DNA from: Elusimicrobiota bacterium
GTDB lineage: Bacteria > Elusimicrobiota > Elusimicrobia > UBA1565 > UBA9628
DNA: 60,827 nt
NCBI GenBank assembly: GCA_016209035.1
Contig: JACQWX010000008.1
Span: forward strand, 1 to 60,827
Direction: 5' to 3'
Made by a program: the position numbers and the translations under genes. The notes under the pieces were generated by a model. It saw only the letters and a list, made by a program, of their open reading frames with translations. It did not search any database and was not told where the DNA came from. The stretch's first letter is position 1, and every line of letters starts with the position of its first letter. This document shows positions 33,693-40,676 of this stretch, in pieces.

Positions 33693-35833
33693 CCGCGTCG
33701 GGAAGATTCGGGCTCGTCTTCCCTGCTGTCCTGTCCGCTGCGGTCAGCCTGGCCTTGGCCGGCCCCCGGGCGTCGCCGGAGCAATCGCGGGAGCAGGTCG
33801 AAGCCAGTATCCAAGCGATCCATCGCCGGATGCGGGAGATCCGCGGGCAAAGCCCGTTCACCGAACCCAATCCCCGGGAATCGCTCGAGGACATCGTGCG
33901 TCGGCCGGGCCGATGCGAAGGCCTGCGCGACGACAAATATTGCCGGCTCTACGACGAGGTCTTGAAGAAGAAGCCCGGGATACGGCCGGAGGACGTCTTC
34001 GCCGCCTTCACGGCGGAAGAGATCATCGACCACAAGCTGCTTCAGAAGATCACGGGCTGCACGGGCGACGTCAGGGTCTTCCACAAGCTCGCCCGCGAGA
34101 CCGGCCTTGAGGTCCGGCGGGTCGCTTCGTCCGTGAAGCAGGACTATGTCCAAGCCTGCTATGAAGGCCGGACCAAGCTGGAACGATATAAGCCCGGGGC
34201 CCATCTGAACGGCCACGGCGGCATGGCCGTCAGATGGGGCGGCAAATGGAGATTGCTCGATACCAGCGACTACGAGAAGCCGAGCTATGCTCGGTCAGGG
34301 CCGGCGCCCCGGCGGGAGTTGGCGGTCGATGATCCGGAGGACCTCTTGGGCAAGGAGGTCTATTTCGGCTTCCCATCCGATCCCTACCTCGTGACGGCCG
34401 TCACGGACCGTCCGGACGACGCCTTCACGTACCGTGCCGTCGAGGACGGCGGAGCCTCCGGATGCCGATTCGCGGTCGCGCTCGATGCCGCCCAGCCCCG
34501 GACCGCCTGCCGATTCGAGGGCACGACCAAGTTCGACGACGGCGTCAGTCTCGACTTCAGCTGCGGCAGATGCTATGTGCATCGGTCCAACATGCTCGAG
34601 ATGGATATCGCCCCCGGCGCCGCCTGCGGCGTGTCGCGCCACGAGACCAACGGCAAGGGGGATATCAAGGATTGCGCCTGCGTGAGCTGCGCCGGCGGCA
34701 GGGGATACGCCTTCTACCCGGGCGGCTGCGGCGGCAGGGAGGCTGCCGAGCTCGCCCAGTACCTCTTGCCCCGCGTCGTCTCGATCTCGACGGCTCCCGG
34801 GGACTCCGGGCTGGTCGCTGAGCGCGTCCGCGCTTCCCTCGGATCCCCCATGGCCCGCGACCTCGGCCGCCGGCTGGTCGAACGGGGCCTGCCGCTGGCC
34901 GTGGAGTTCGGAGAGCAATATGTCGCCGGGCTCTGGGGCTCCTTGACCGCCGCTTCCGGGACAGCCAAGATCGGCATGGTCCCGGCCATGCGCGAGGCGG
35001 ATGTCCCGGCCTTCAGCCGGGTCTTCTGGCACGAGGCCTGCCACGCCCTCATCCAGTCGGAGGCGGAGGCGGCCGGGCTCTACCTGTGGGATTTGTTCTT
35101 CGACGACGAGCTCTACTGCTACCTGGCCGGCGAGGTGATCGTCCTCGAGCTGGGCGGCACGCCCGAGCGCGACGAGATCTCCCTGGCCATGGAGGCTAGC
35201 ACGGCCGCCTTCAAGGACGCGATGGCCCGCCAGGAGGAGAACGGCGCCTTGTGTCGGGAGGACCTTGCCGACCCCATGAGCGCCTGGAAGAGGCGGGCCC
35301 TGACGGTTCCTGAGCTCAAGCGCGGGGCGAGGAGGATGCTGTCGCGCGCGCCGGTGTGGCGATACCGCATCCGCAAGGTGGTCGGGGCGGGGCTCATCGC
35401 CGAGGAGCGCCTGCGCTCGATCAGCTTCGAGCTCGACGAGAGCGAGCGGACCCGCGGCGGGCTCGACGGCATCCTGCGCCTCGAGGCGGGCCTGCGGCGC
35501 AGGCTCAAGTTCTTCTCCACGGGACGGGGTCCCTGGCACATCGAGAACCTTTCCAGGTTCCTGCGCACCTCTGCCCTCCCCGAGCGCGTGCATCGAGACA
35601 TGGTCGAGCTGCAGTCGCGATACAGGGTCCTGGCCGACGAGCGGCGCGGCGCCGGCTCCGCGGCGCAGCCGGCCTCTTCCGAAGGGCCGCCTGCTCAGGC
35701 GGACTGGGAGGAGTTGACCAAGGCCTACGACCTGCTCGTGGCCCGCGACCCCGCGTGCTGCAAGGACGAGCCGTCCTACGAGAGGGAAAAGCCGACGGGA
35801 CCGCCGAAGCGGTCCCGTCGCAGCGCCCCGTAG
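33686..35833 (+). CDS. Secreted protein with transglutaminase-like domain and HEACH zinc-protease motif
   Basis: A 715-residue protein from a GTG that overlaps the crotonase stop. The first 26 residues are a signal peptide. Residues about 130-195 resemble a transglutaminase-like core: cysteine in TGCTGDVRVFHKLARETGL, then histidine in LNGHGGMAVRWGG and aspartate in LLDTSD. A cysteine-rich middle follows (CGRCYV, CACVSCAGG). Around residue 450, FWHEACHALIQ gives an HExxH zinc site, with a possible third ligand in DDELYCYLAGE. The last 200 residues are charged and helical. The combination is unfamiliar to me; it may be a surface or periplasmic peptidase acting on peptidoglycan or protein. Confidence 0.7.
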   Translation: MVTASGRFGLVFPAVLSAAVSLALAGPRASPEQSREQVEASIQAIHRRMREIRGQSPFTEPNPRESLEDIVRRPGRCEGLRDDKYCRLYDEVLKKKPGIRPEDVFAAFTAEEIIDHKLLQKITGCTGDVRVFHKLARETGLEVRRVASSVKQDYVQACYEGRTKLERYKPGAHLNGHGGMAVRWGGKWRLLDTSDYEKPSYARSGPAPRRELAVDDPEDLLGKEVYFGFPSDPYLVTAVTDRPDDAFTYRAVEDGGASGCRFAVALDAAQPRTACRFEGTTKFDDGVSLDFSCGRCYVHRSNMLEMDIAPGAACGVSRHETNGKGDIKDCACVSCAGGRGYAFYPGGCGGREAAELAQYLLPRVVSISTAPGDSGLVAERVRASLGSPMARDLGRRLVERGLPLAVEFGEQYVAGLWGSLTAASGTAKIGMVPAMREADVPAFSRVFWHEACHALIQSEAEAAGLYLWDLFFDDELYCYLAGEVIVLELGGTPERDEISLAMEASTAAFKDAMARQEENGALCREDLADPMSAWKRRALTVPELKRGARRMLSRAPVWRYRIRKVVGAGLIAEERLRSISFELDESERTRGGLDGILRLEAGLRRRLKFFSTGRGPWHIENLSRFLRTSALPERVHRDMVELQSRYRVLADERRGAGSAAQPASSEGPPAQADWEELTKAYDLLVARDPACCKDEPSYEREKPTGPPKRSRRSAP

Positions 35834-35838
35834 CCCGG

Positions 35839-36951
35839 TCAGTCACGCCGGTCGAACGACTCCTCGATGCAGGGCCCGTACGAGCGGGTCCCGTCGTCGT
35901 GGTCGAAGAGCGTGAAGTCGAGCTCTCCCAGGACCGCCTGGTCCGGGCCGGTCAGCTTGAGCCGGTACTCATCGGACCGGTAGGCGCCCTCGTAGCGCGC
36001 CTCGCGCTTGCCGTACCATGTCACGCTCACGTCGTGGCAGCGGCCGTCGCGGCAGACCCTGCGCACGCTGGTCCCGGAGCAGGACTCCTTGGTGGTGTAG
36101 TGGGACTTGCGGGTCTCGCCCATCGTCCCGGAGATCGCAGCCCCGACTCCCTGCCCGGTCTTGTCCGCAGGCGCCGCCAGGTCGCCGACGAAGCACATGT
36201 CGCCGTCGTTGTCGAACTCGAGCTTCCGGCCGAGCCGGAAGTAGGCGAGCTTGTCGCCGACCTTGAGGCCCAGCACCCCGGTCTTCAAGTCTTTGGAGTT
36301 CGCCAGGACGATCTCGGTGAGCTTGCCCGAGGGGTCCTCCGGTAGGGGAGGCGTGCCGTCGTCTTTCAGCAGCCTGGAGACGCTATGGAGGAAGCCGAGG
36401 AAGGGCTCGCAAGCGGGCATCCGGTTGAGGGTGGCTTTCTCCTCCGGCGTCAACTGCCTCGGGGCGGGGGTGGAGACCAGCCTGGAAGCGATGGTGGCCG
36501 CGTCCACCACGAGCCTCGTCTGCTCCAGGATCAAGGGGAACTCGGTCGGCTTGCCGCAGAGCTTCCCGTCCTCGGGAAAAGTCACTCCCGGGATGACCGG
36601 CGGCTCGGAGTCGTCGGTGGGCTCGGGCCGGGCATTGGCTTTCAAGACCACGGCCGCGCCGCCGACATCCGTGAGCGCGACGTCTTTCGTGACGCGGACC
36701 GTGCCGGGAGAGGCGGTGACCGACTCTTTCTTGGGGAAGAGCCAGTCCCAGAACCCGGCTGCCAGCGCCTTCGAGGACTCTCCGATGGGCGCGGCTTCCC
36801 GAACGGCGCCTTGAACCCGTCCGAGTTCCTGGGCGAAGGCCTCGTCTCTCGGCCCGGCCGAGGCGGGGCCTGGGCTCAGGATGGCCAGCAATCCAGCGGC
36901 GACAGCCGACGCCGGCAGTCGTATCCGTGTTCCGTCTCTTCGATCGTTCAT
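35839..36951 (-). CDS. Exported hypothetical protein
   Basis: A 370-residue protein with a signal peptide (MNDRRDGTRIRLPASAVAAGLLAILSPG, cleavage near ASA). The mature part begins with a helix that includes FWDWLFPKKE, then a mixed domain. Its C-terminal half has cysteines (CSGTSVRRVCRDGRC, GPCIEE) that could form disulfides. No catalytic motif is recognised. GGAGAG lies 5 nt before the ATG. The gene converges on the transglutaminase/zincin gene, 5 bases apart, and may be functionally linked to it. Confidence 0.65.
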   Translation of the reverse strand: MNDRRDGTRIRLPASAVAAGLLAILSPGPASAGPRDEAFAQELGRVQGAVREAAPIGESSKALAAGFWDWLFPKKESVTASPGTVRVTKDVALTDVGGAAVVLKANARPEPTDDSEPPVIPGVTFPEDGKLCGKPTEFPLILEQTRLVVDAATIASRLVSTPAPRQLTPEEKATLNRMPACEPFLGFLHSVSRLLKDDGTPPLPEDPSGKLTEIVLANSKDLKTGVLGLKVGDKLAYFRLGRKLEFDNDGDMCFVGDLAAPADKTGQGVGAAISGTMGETRKSHYTTKESCSGTSVRRVCRDGRCHDVSVTWYGKREARYEGAYRSDEYRLKLTGPDQAVLGELDFTLFDHDDGTRSYGPCIEESFDRRD

Positions 36952-37034
36952 GGTTTCTCTCCAGTCCAGCTTTTTTGGCGCTTCTTGGGCCGGCAACGGA
37001 CCGAGGCCCCGCAAAGGGGCAAGGCGAGGGGTGC

Positions 37035-37100
37035 TTAGAGGCCGGACGTAAGGTCGATGAGGAGGACCAGGATCAGGCGGGGATCCGGCAGGCACATCAT
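37035..37100 (-). CDS. Possible leaderless 21-residue leader peptide
   Basis: The first ATG of the transcript lies 6 nt after a perfect TATAAT box and opens a 21-codon frame, MMCLPDPRLILVLLIDLTSGL, ending in TAA at 37035. It contains a hydrophobic LILVLLI core. It ends about 84 nt upstream of the exported protein's ATG. It could be a regulatory leader peptide, a small membrane peptide or chance. Confidence 0.35.
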   Translation of the reverse strand: MMCLPDPRLILVLLIDLTSGL

Positions 37101-37106
37101 AGCCAG

Positions 37107-37135
37107 ATTATAGCGCCGCCCGGCAAATCCACCAA
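37107..37135 (-). promoter_or_regulatory. Promoter of the exported-protein gene
   Basis: Leftward: TTGGTG (37135-37130), exactly 17 nt, TATAAT (37112-37107). Transcription should start near 37100, giving a leader of about 150 nt before the ATG at 36951, or a leaderless start for the small reading frame at 37100. Confidence 0.65.
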
Positions 37136-37282
37136 GGACCTTTCGGGCAATGGCAGGACCCTCTTTGGGCCCAGTCCGCAATAGGCGCAAAGGCCTATCC
37201 CGCGCGACCGCCCCGGCTGCGCGTAATTTGTATGATTGTAGTCGTCGGCGGGGTCATGGCCGTCGCTTAAGGGGGGCGCACC

Positions 37283-38650
37283 ATGGAATACGCGGAGAGA
37301 CTCGAGAACGTGGCGGTGCTGGGCGCGGCGGGCAAGATGGGCAGCGGCATCGTCCTGCTCGTCAGCCAGGAGATGGCCGACCTGGCCTTGAAGCCGGAGA
37401 ACCGCTCCAAGACATTCGTCCTGCACGCGGTCGACGTTTCTCACCAAGCCCTCCTGGGCTTGGTGAAATACCTTCGGGAGCAGGTTCGGAAATCAGCCGA
37501 GAAGAAGATCACGACCTTGCGGTCCGCCTACGCGGACCGCAAGGACCTCGTGGACAACGGGGAGATCATCGACGCCTACGTGGACCACGTGCTCGATGTC
37601 GTGCGTCCTGCCACGCTGCTTGCGGCCGCGGCCGAGGCGAACGTGGTGTTCGAGGCCGCGCCCGAAGACCTGGCCTTGAAGCTCAAGCTCCTCGCCTGCG
37701 CCTCGGGGGATGGCTCCAAGACCCCTTGGGTGTTCACCAACACCTCCTCCATCCCCATCCACGAAATCGACGAGAAGGCCAGGCTGGGCGGCCGGATCAT
37801 GGGCTTCCACTTCTACAACCCGCCCGCGGTGCAGAAGCTCGTCGAGCTCATCCGCGGCAAGACCACCCTGCCCGAGGTCGCCAAGTTCGCCGAGGCTCTC
37901 ACCAAGAGCCTGCGCAAGACCGTGGTCCCGTCCAACGACGTGGCCGGCTTCATCGGGAACGGCCACTTCATGCGCGACATGCTGCACGGTATCTCCGAGG
38001 CGGAACGCCTCGGCAAGGAGATGCCGTTCCCGCATGCCGTGTACTGCGTCAACAAGGTGAGCCAGGACTTCCTGGTGCGGCCCATGGGCGTCTTCCAGTT
38101 GGCGGACTATGTGGGCTTGGACGTCTGCCAGTGCATCCTCAACGTCATGGACCCGCGCCTCCCCGGCCAGGACCTCAAGAGCCCGCTCATCGACCGTCTG
38201 CTCGGCCAGGGCGTCAAGGGCGGGCAGAACCACGACGGCTCCCAGAAGGATGGGTTCCTCCATTATGACGCCGGCCGACCGGCCGGCGTCTACGATCCCG
38301 ATGCCGGGCGGTATGCGCCGTTGTCCGAATTCCAGGCCGAATGCGACAAGAAGCTCGGGCCCCTGCCCGAGCCGGCCCTGCCCTGGAAGGCGGCGGTGAA
38401 GCATCCATCAAGAGAGAAGGCATTGGAGGAATTCTTCGGAAAGCTGGAGAATATGACGACCCTTGGAGCGCAATTGTGGCGACGCTACGGACGCCGCTCC
38501 AAGGAGATAGGCCTCAAGCTCGTCTCGGACGGCGTGGCCGCGAGCCCTGAGGACGTCAACAAGGTCCTCCTGACCGGGTTCTTCCACGCCTATGGCCCGG
38601 TCAACGACTACTTCGCTCGAACGGTTTCCCCGGCAAAGGCGGCGACTTAG
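37283..38650 (+). CDS. 3-Hydroxyacyl-CoA dehydrogenase
   Basis: A 455-residue protein with an N-terminal Rossmann domain (VAVLGAAGKMGSGI), the SNTSS-type VFTNTSSIPI catalytic strand, GFHFYNPPAVQKLVELI and the second-domain VPSNDVAGFIGNGHF. It oxidises 3-hydroxybutyryl-CoA or a similar substrate with NAD+. It is longer than typical single-domain enzymes (about 290 residues) by a C-terminal extension. The gene contains three perfect palindromes (listed separately). AGGGGGG precedes the ATG by 6 nt. The thiolase follows within 20 bases. Confidence 0.92.
   Translation: MEYAERLENVAVLGAAGKMGSGIVLLVSQEMADLALKPENRSKTFVLHAVDVSHQALLGLVKYLREQVRKSAEKKITTLRSAYADRKDLVDNGEIIDAYVDHVLDVVRPATLLAAAAEANVVFEAAPEDLALKLKLLACASGDGSKTPWVFTNTSSIPIHEIDEKARLGGRIMGFHFYNPPAVQKLVELIRGKTTLPEVAKFAEALTKSLRKTVVPSNDVAGFIGNGHFMRDMLHGISEAERLGKEMPFPHAVYCVNKVSQDFLVRPMGVFQLADYVGLDVCQCILNVMDPRLPGQDLKSPLIDRLLGQGVKGGQNHDGSQKDGFLHYDAGRPAGVYDPDAGRYAPLSEFQAECDKKLGPLPEPALPWKAAVKHPSREKALEEFFGKLENMTTLGAQLWRRYGRRSKEIGLKLVSDGVAASPEDVNKVLLTGFFHAYGPVNDYFARTVSPAKAAT
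37441..37466. repeat. Intragenic perfect inverted repeat, 11-bp arms
   Basis: TCACCAAGCCC and GGGCTTGGTGA with a TCCT loop, near the 5' end of the 3-hydroxyacyl-CoA dehydrogenase gene. Confidence 0.8.
37515..37544. repeat. Intragenic perfect inverted repeat, 13-bp arms
   Basis: CCTTGCGGTCCGC and GCGGACCGCAAGG with a CTAC loop, only 48 bases after the previous palindrome in the same gene. Confidence 0.85.
38267..38290. repeat. Intragenic perfect inverted repeat, 10-bp arms
   Basis: GACGCCGGCC and GGCCGGCGTC with a GACC loop, in the C-terminal extension of the 3-hydroxyacyl-CoA dehydrogenase gene; it encodes YDAGRPAGVYD. Confidence 0.8.
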
Positions 38651-38667
38651 AGATGGAGGTCTTCGAG

Positions 38668-39912
38668 ATGAACAAGCTTCGACGCAAGGTCTACATGACG
38701 GCCGGGTTCAATACCGTGTCCATGGGCTCGGGCCGCAAGGAGTTCCATCCCAAGAAGGCCCGCCCGGGCTTGGAGGACTATGTCCGCGAGGCGGGCCGCG
38801 GCACGCTCGAACGTATCGGCGGGGCCAAGAACGTGGACGAGGGCGTGATCGGCAACTTCATGGCCGCGCGGTTCAACAACCAGGGGAACCTCGCCGCGCT
38901 CATCCCGGCCATCGACCCTGGGCTGCAGTGGAAGCCCTGCACCCGCGTCGAGGGCGCCTGCTGTTCCGGGGCCCTGGCGCTCATGGCCGGCGTCAAGTCG
39001 GCCCTGGCCGAGACCGCCGAGGTCGTCCTGGCCGTGGGCGTAGAGGTGCAGAACACGGTCAAGGCCGTCTACGGCGCCGACATCCTCTCCACGGCAGGCT
39101 GGCGTCAGGAGCGCAAGGCCGGCCATGCGCACTTCTTCCCGGGCAAGTTCAGCGACCGGGCCGGCGCCTACTACGCCAAGCACGGCAGGGACAAGACCCG
39201 GCGCGCCATGGCCCGGTGGTACCGCAACGCCATCGAGAACGCCCGCCTCTGCCCAACCGCCCAGGAGTTCCACAACACCCAGAAGGACCTGGAAGCCCAG
39301 GGCATGACCGAGCCCAACGCCAAGAGCTTCGTGGATCACCTCAATGTCTACGACTGTTCCAAGGTGTCTGATGGAGCCTCGGCGATCGCCATCATGTCCG
39401 ATGAGGGATTGAAGCGCTGCGGCATCGCCAAGGGCGATGCCGCAGAGATTGTCGGCTTCGGCCAAGTCGAGGCGGACCTGACCGTGCCGCCCGAGGATCT
39501 GACCCGGCTCGAAACCACGCGCCGGGCGGTGGAGGATGCCCTAGAGTCCGCCGGGATCAAGGCCTCCGATATCGGCACGGTGGAGACCCACGACTGCTTC
39601 ACCATCGCGGGCGTGATCGCGACCGAGGCCATCGGCCTGGCCAAGCAAGGCTCGGGCCCGGACTTCGTGCTCGAGGGAGAGACCTCCCGGACCGGCAAGG
39701 TCCCGTTCAACACGACCGGCGGCCTGGTCGGGTGGGGGCACCCGACGGGCGCGACCGGCGTGCACCAGGCGGTCACCCTCTGGGAGCAGCTGACGGCCAA
39801 GGCCGGCGACGCCCAGATCAAGCTCTCGCCCGAGCGGCCCTACGGCCTGTCCATCAACATGGGCGGAGACGACAAGACCGTGGTGGCCATCGTGTACCGC
39901 CGGGGAGCCTAA
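38668..39912 (+). CDS. Thiolase (SCP-x-like acetyl-CoA acetyltransferase)
   Basis: A 414-residue thiolase of the sterol-carrier-protein-x-like branch: VEGACCSGALALMAG with the nucleophilic cysteine, VETHDCFTIAG, and GGLVGWGHPTGATG with the catalytic histidine. It would cleave 3-ketoacyl-CoA, or condense two acetyl-CoA as in archaeal mevalonate synthesis. The start at MNKLRRK is preferred because GGAGG lies 8 nt upstream; an earlier ATG at 38653 contains that site. A 13-bp palindrome lies inside (39417-39445). Confidence 0.9.
   Translation: MNKLRRKVYMTAGFNTVSMGSGRKEFHPKKARPGLEDYVREAGRGTLERIGGAKNVDEGVIGNFMAARFNNQGNLAALIPAIDPGLQWKPCTRVEGACCSGALALMAGVKSALAETAEVVLAVGVEVQNTVKAVYGADILSTAGWRQERKAGHAHFFPGKFSDRAGAYYAKHGRDKTRRAMARWYRNAIENARLCPTAQEFHNTQKDLEAQGMTEPNAKSFVDHLNVYDCSKVSDGASAIAIMSDEGLKRCGIAKGDAAEIVGFGQVEADLTVPPEDLTRLETTRRAVEDALESAGIKASDIGTVETHDCFTIAGVIATEAIGLAKQGSGPDFVLEGETSRTGKVPFNTTGGLVGWGHPTGATGVHQAVTLWEQLTAKAGDAQIKLSPERPYGLSINMGGDDKTVVAIVYRRGA
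39417..39445. repeat. Intragenic perfect inverted repeat, 13-bp arms
   Basis: CTGCGGCATCGCC and GGCGATGCCGCAG with an AAG loop, in the thiolase gene, encoding RCGIAKGDAAE. Confidence 0.85.
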
Positions 39913-39913
39913 G

Positions 39914-40381
39914 TCAGGCCGGTCGTTCTGGACCGCGGTCGAGCATCTCGAGATCGCGCAAGTCCTTGTCCCGGCCCGTCCGGCGCTTGTTTGCCAGCAG
40001 GCATTCCTTGGACGGGAACTTGACCGGCACTCCTGCCAGTCTGCCGGGGACCGCGTCCTGCCAGAGCTTCTCCCGCGGCACGCCCTCGAAGAGGGTGGTC
40101 ACGTCGATCCTGACGGGGACCACGCCGAACTGGATGAAGTCGTTGGAAAGATAGTCCTGAGCGGTGTAGCCGAGAGCGCCGGCTCCGAAGGCCTCGACCG
40201 CGCGGGCGAGCCGCTCGGCGTTCTCCAAGGACGGCTTGATGAGGATGTCCATGTCTCCGGTGTTGCGCGGGAAGCCGTGGAAGCCCACGGCATGCCCGCC
40301 GATGACGAGGTACTCGACCCCATGATCGTTGAGGGCGCGGAGGAAGTCTGCGAAATCGCTATGGATGTTGTGCTCGGGCAT
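39914..40381 (-). CDS. MNT-type nucleotidyltransferase
   Basis: A 155-residue minimal nucleotidyltransferase: VIGGHAVGFHGFPRNTGDMDILI gives the G[G/S]x(n)DxD metal site, with a further acidic residue in VRIDVTTLF. The C-terminal LLANKRRTGRDKDLRDLEML helix is typical of AbiEii/MNT-like proteins found in toxin-antitoxin pairs. Its first 23 bases overlap the small upstream gene, a usual arrangement for such pairs. Confidence 0.82.
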   Translation of the reverse strand: MPEHNIHSDFADFLRALNDHGVEYLVIGGHAVGFHGFPRNTGDMDILIKPSLENAERLARAVEAFGAGALGYTAQDYLSNDFIQFGVVPVRIDVTTLFEGVPREKLWQDAVPGRLAGVPVKFPSKECLLANKRRTGRDKDLRDLEMLDRGPERPA

Positions 40382-40598
40382 CGTGCCGGCTGGCCTTGCG
40401 GCCGACCGTCTTGTCCATGGGCGGCAGGTCGCGGCCGTGGCGCAGAAAGTGCAGCTGGCGCGTCATGAAGCCGACCGCGTCGACGCGTTCGTCTGGAGAG
40501 AGCCTGAGCCACTGGGCGGCGTCGTCGGAATCCTGCTCCGCTTGGGGCCGCTTGACCGGCACGCGCCGGCCCAGGTCCTTGCGCATGCGGAACACCAT
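40359..40598 (-). CDS. Small partner protein of the nucleotidyltransferase
   Basis: A 79-residue, strongly charged protein with the segment WLRLSPDERVDAVGFMTRQLHFL, which recalls the small helical partners coded before MNT nucleotidyltransferases. The ATG at 40598 lies 8 nt from a TGCTACCAT extended -10 on the minus strand, suggesting a leaderless message. A longer form from 40625 is possible but would begin upstream of the predicted transcription start. Confidence 0.6.
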   Translation of the reverse strand: MVFRMRKDLGRRVPVKRPQAEQDSDDAAQWLRLSPDERVDAVGFMTRQLHFLRHGRDLPPMDKTVGRKASRHDARAQHP

Positions 40599-40606
40599 GG
40601 GACGAG

Positions 40607-40660
40607 ATGGTAGCATAAGGACCATGCTACAATCTCATCGCGATCCAAGCATGCTACAAT
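40607..40660. promoter_or_regulatory. Divergent promoters with repeated TGCTAC motifs
   Basis: Two rightward extended -10 boxes, TGCTACAAT at 40625-40633 and 40652-40660, share the longer word CATGCTACAAT 27 bp apart. A leftward TGCTACCAT occupies 40615-40607. TAGCAT (40611-40616) and ATGCTA (40624-40629) also form an inverted repeat. The layout suits autoregulation of the small gene pair and joint control of icmF. Confidence 0.55.
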
Positions 40661-40676
40661 AAGCCCCACCTGACCT

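Noticed and set aside
36952..37095. N-terminal extension of the exported protein to 37095
   Set aside because: It would add about 48 residues before a clear signal peptide, and the ATG at 36951 has its own GGAGAG site; the longer form is unlikely.
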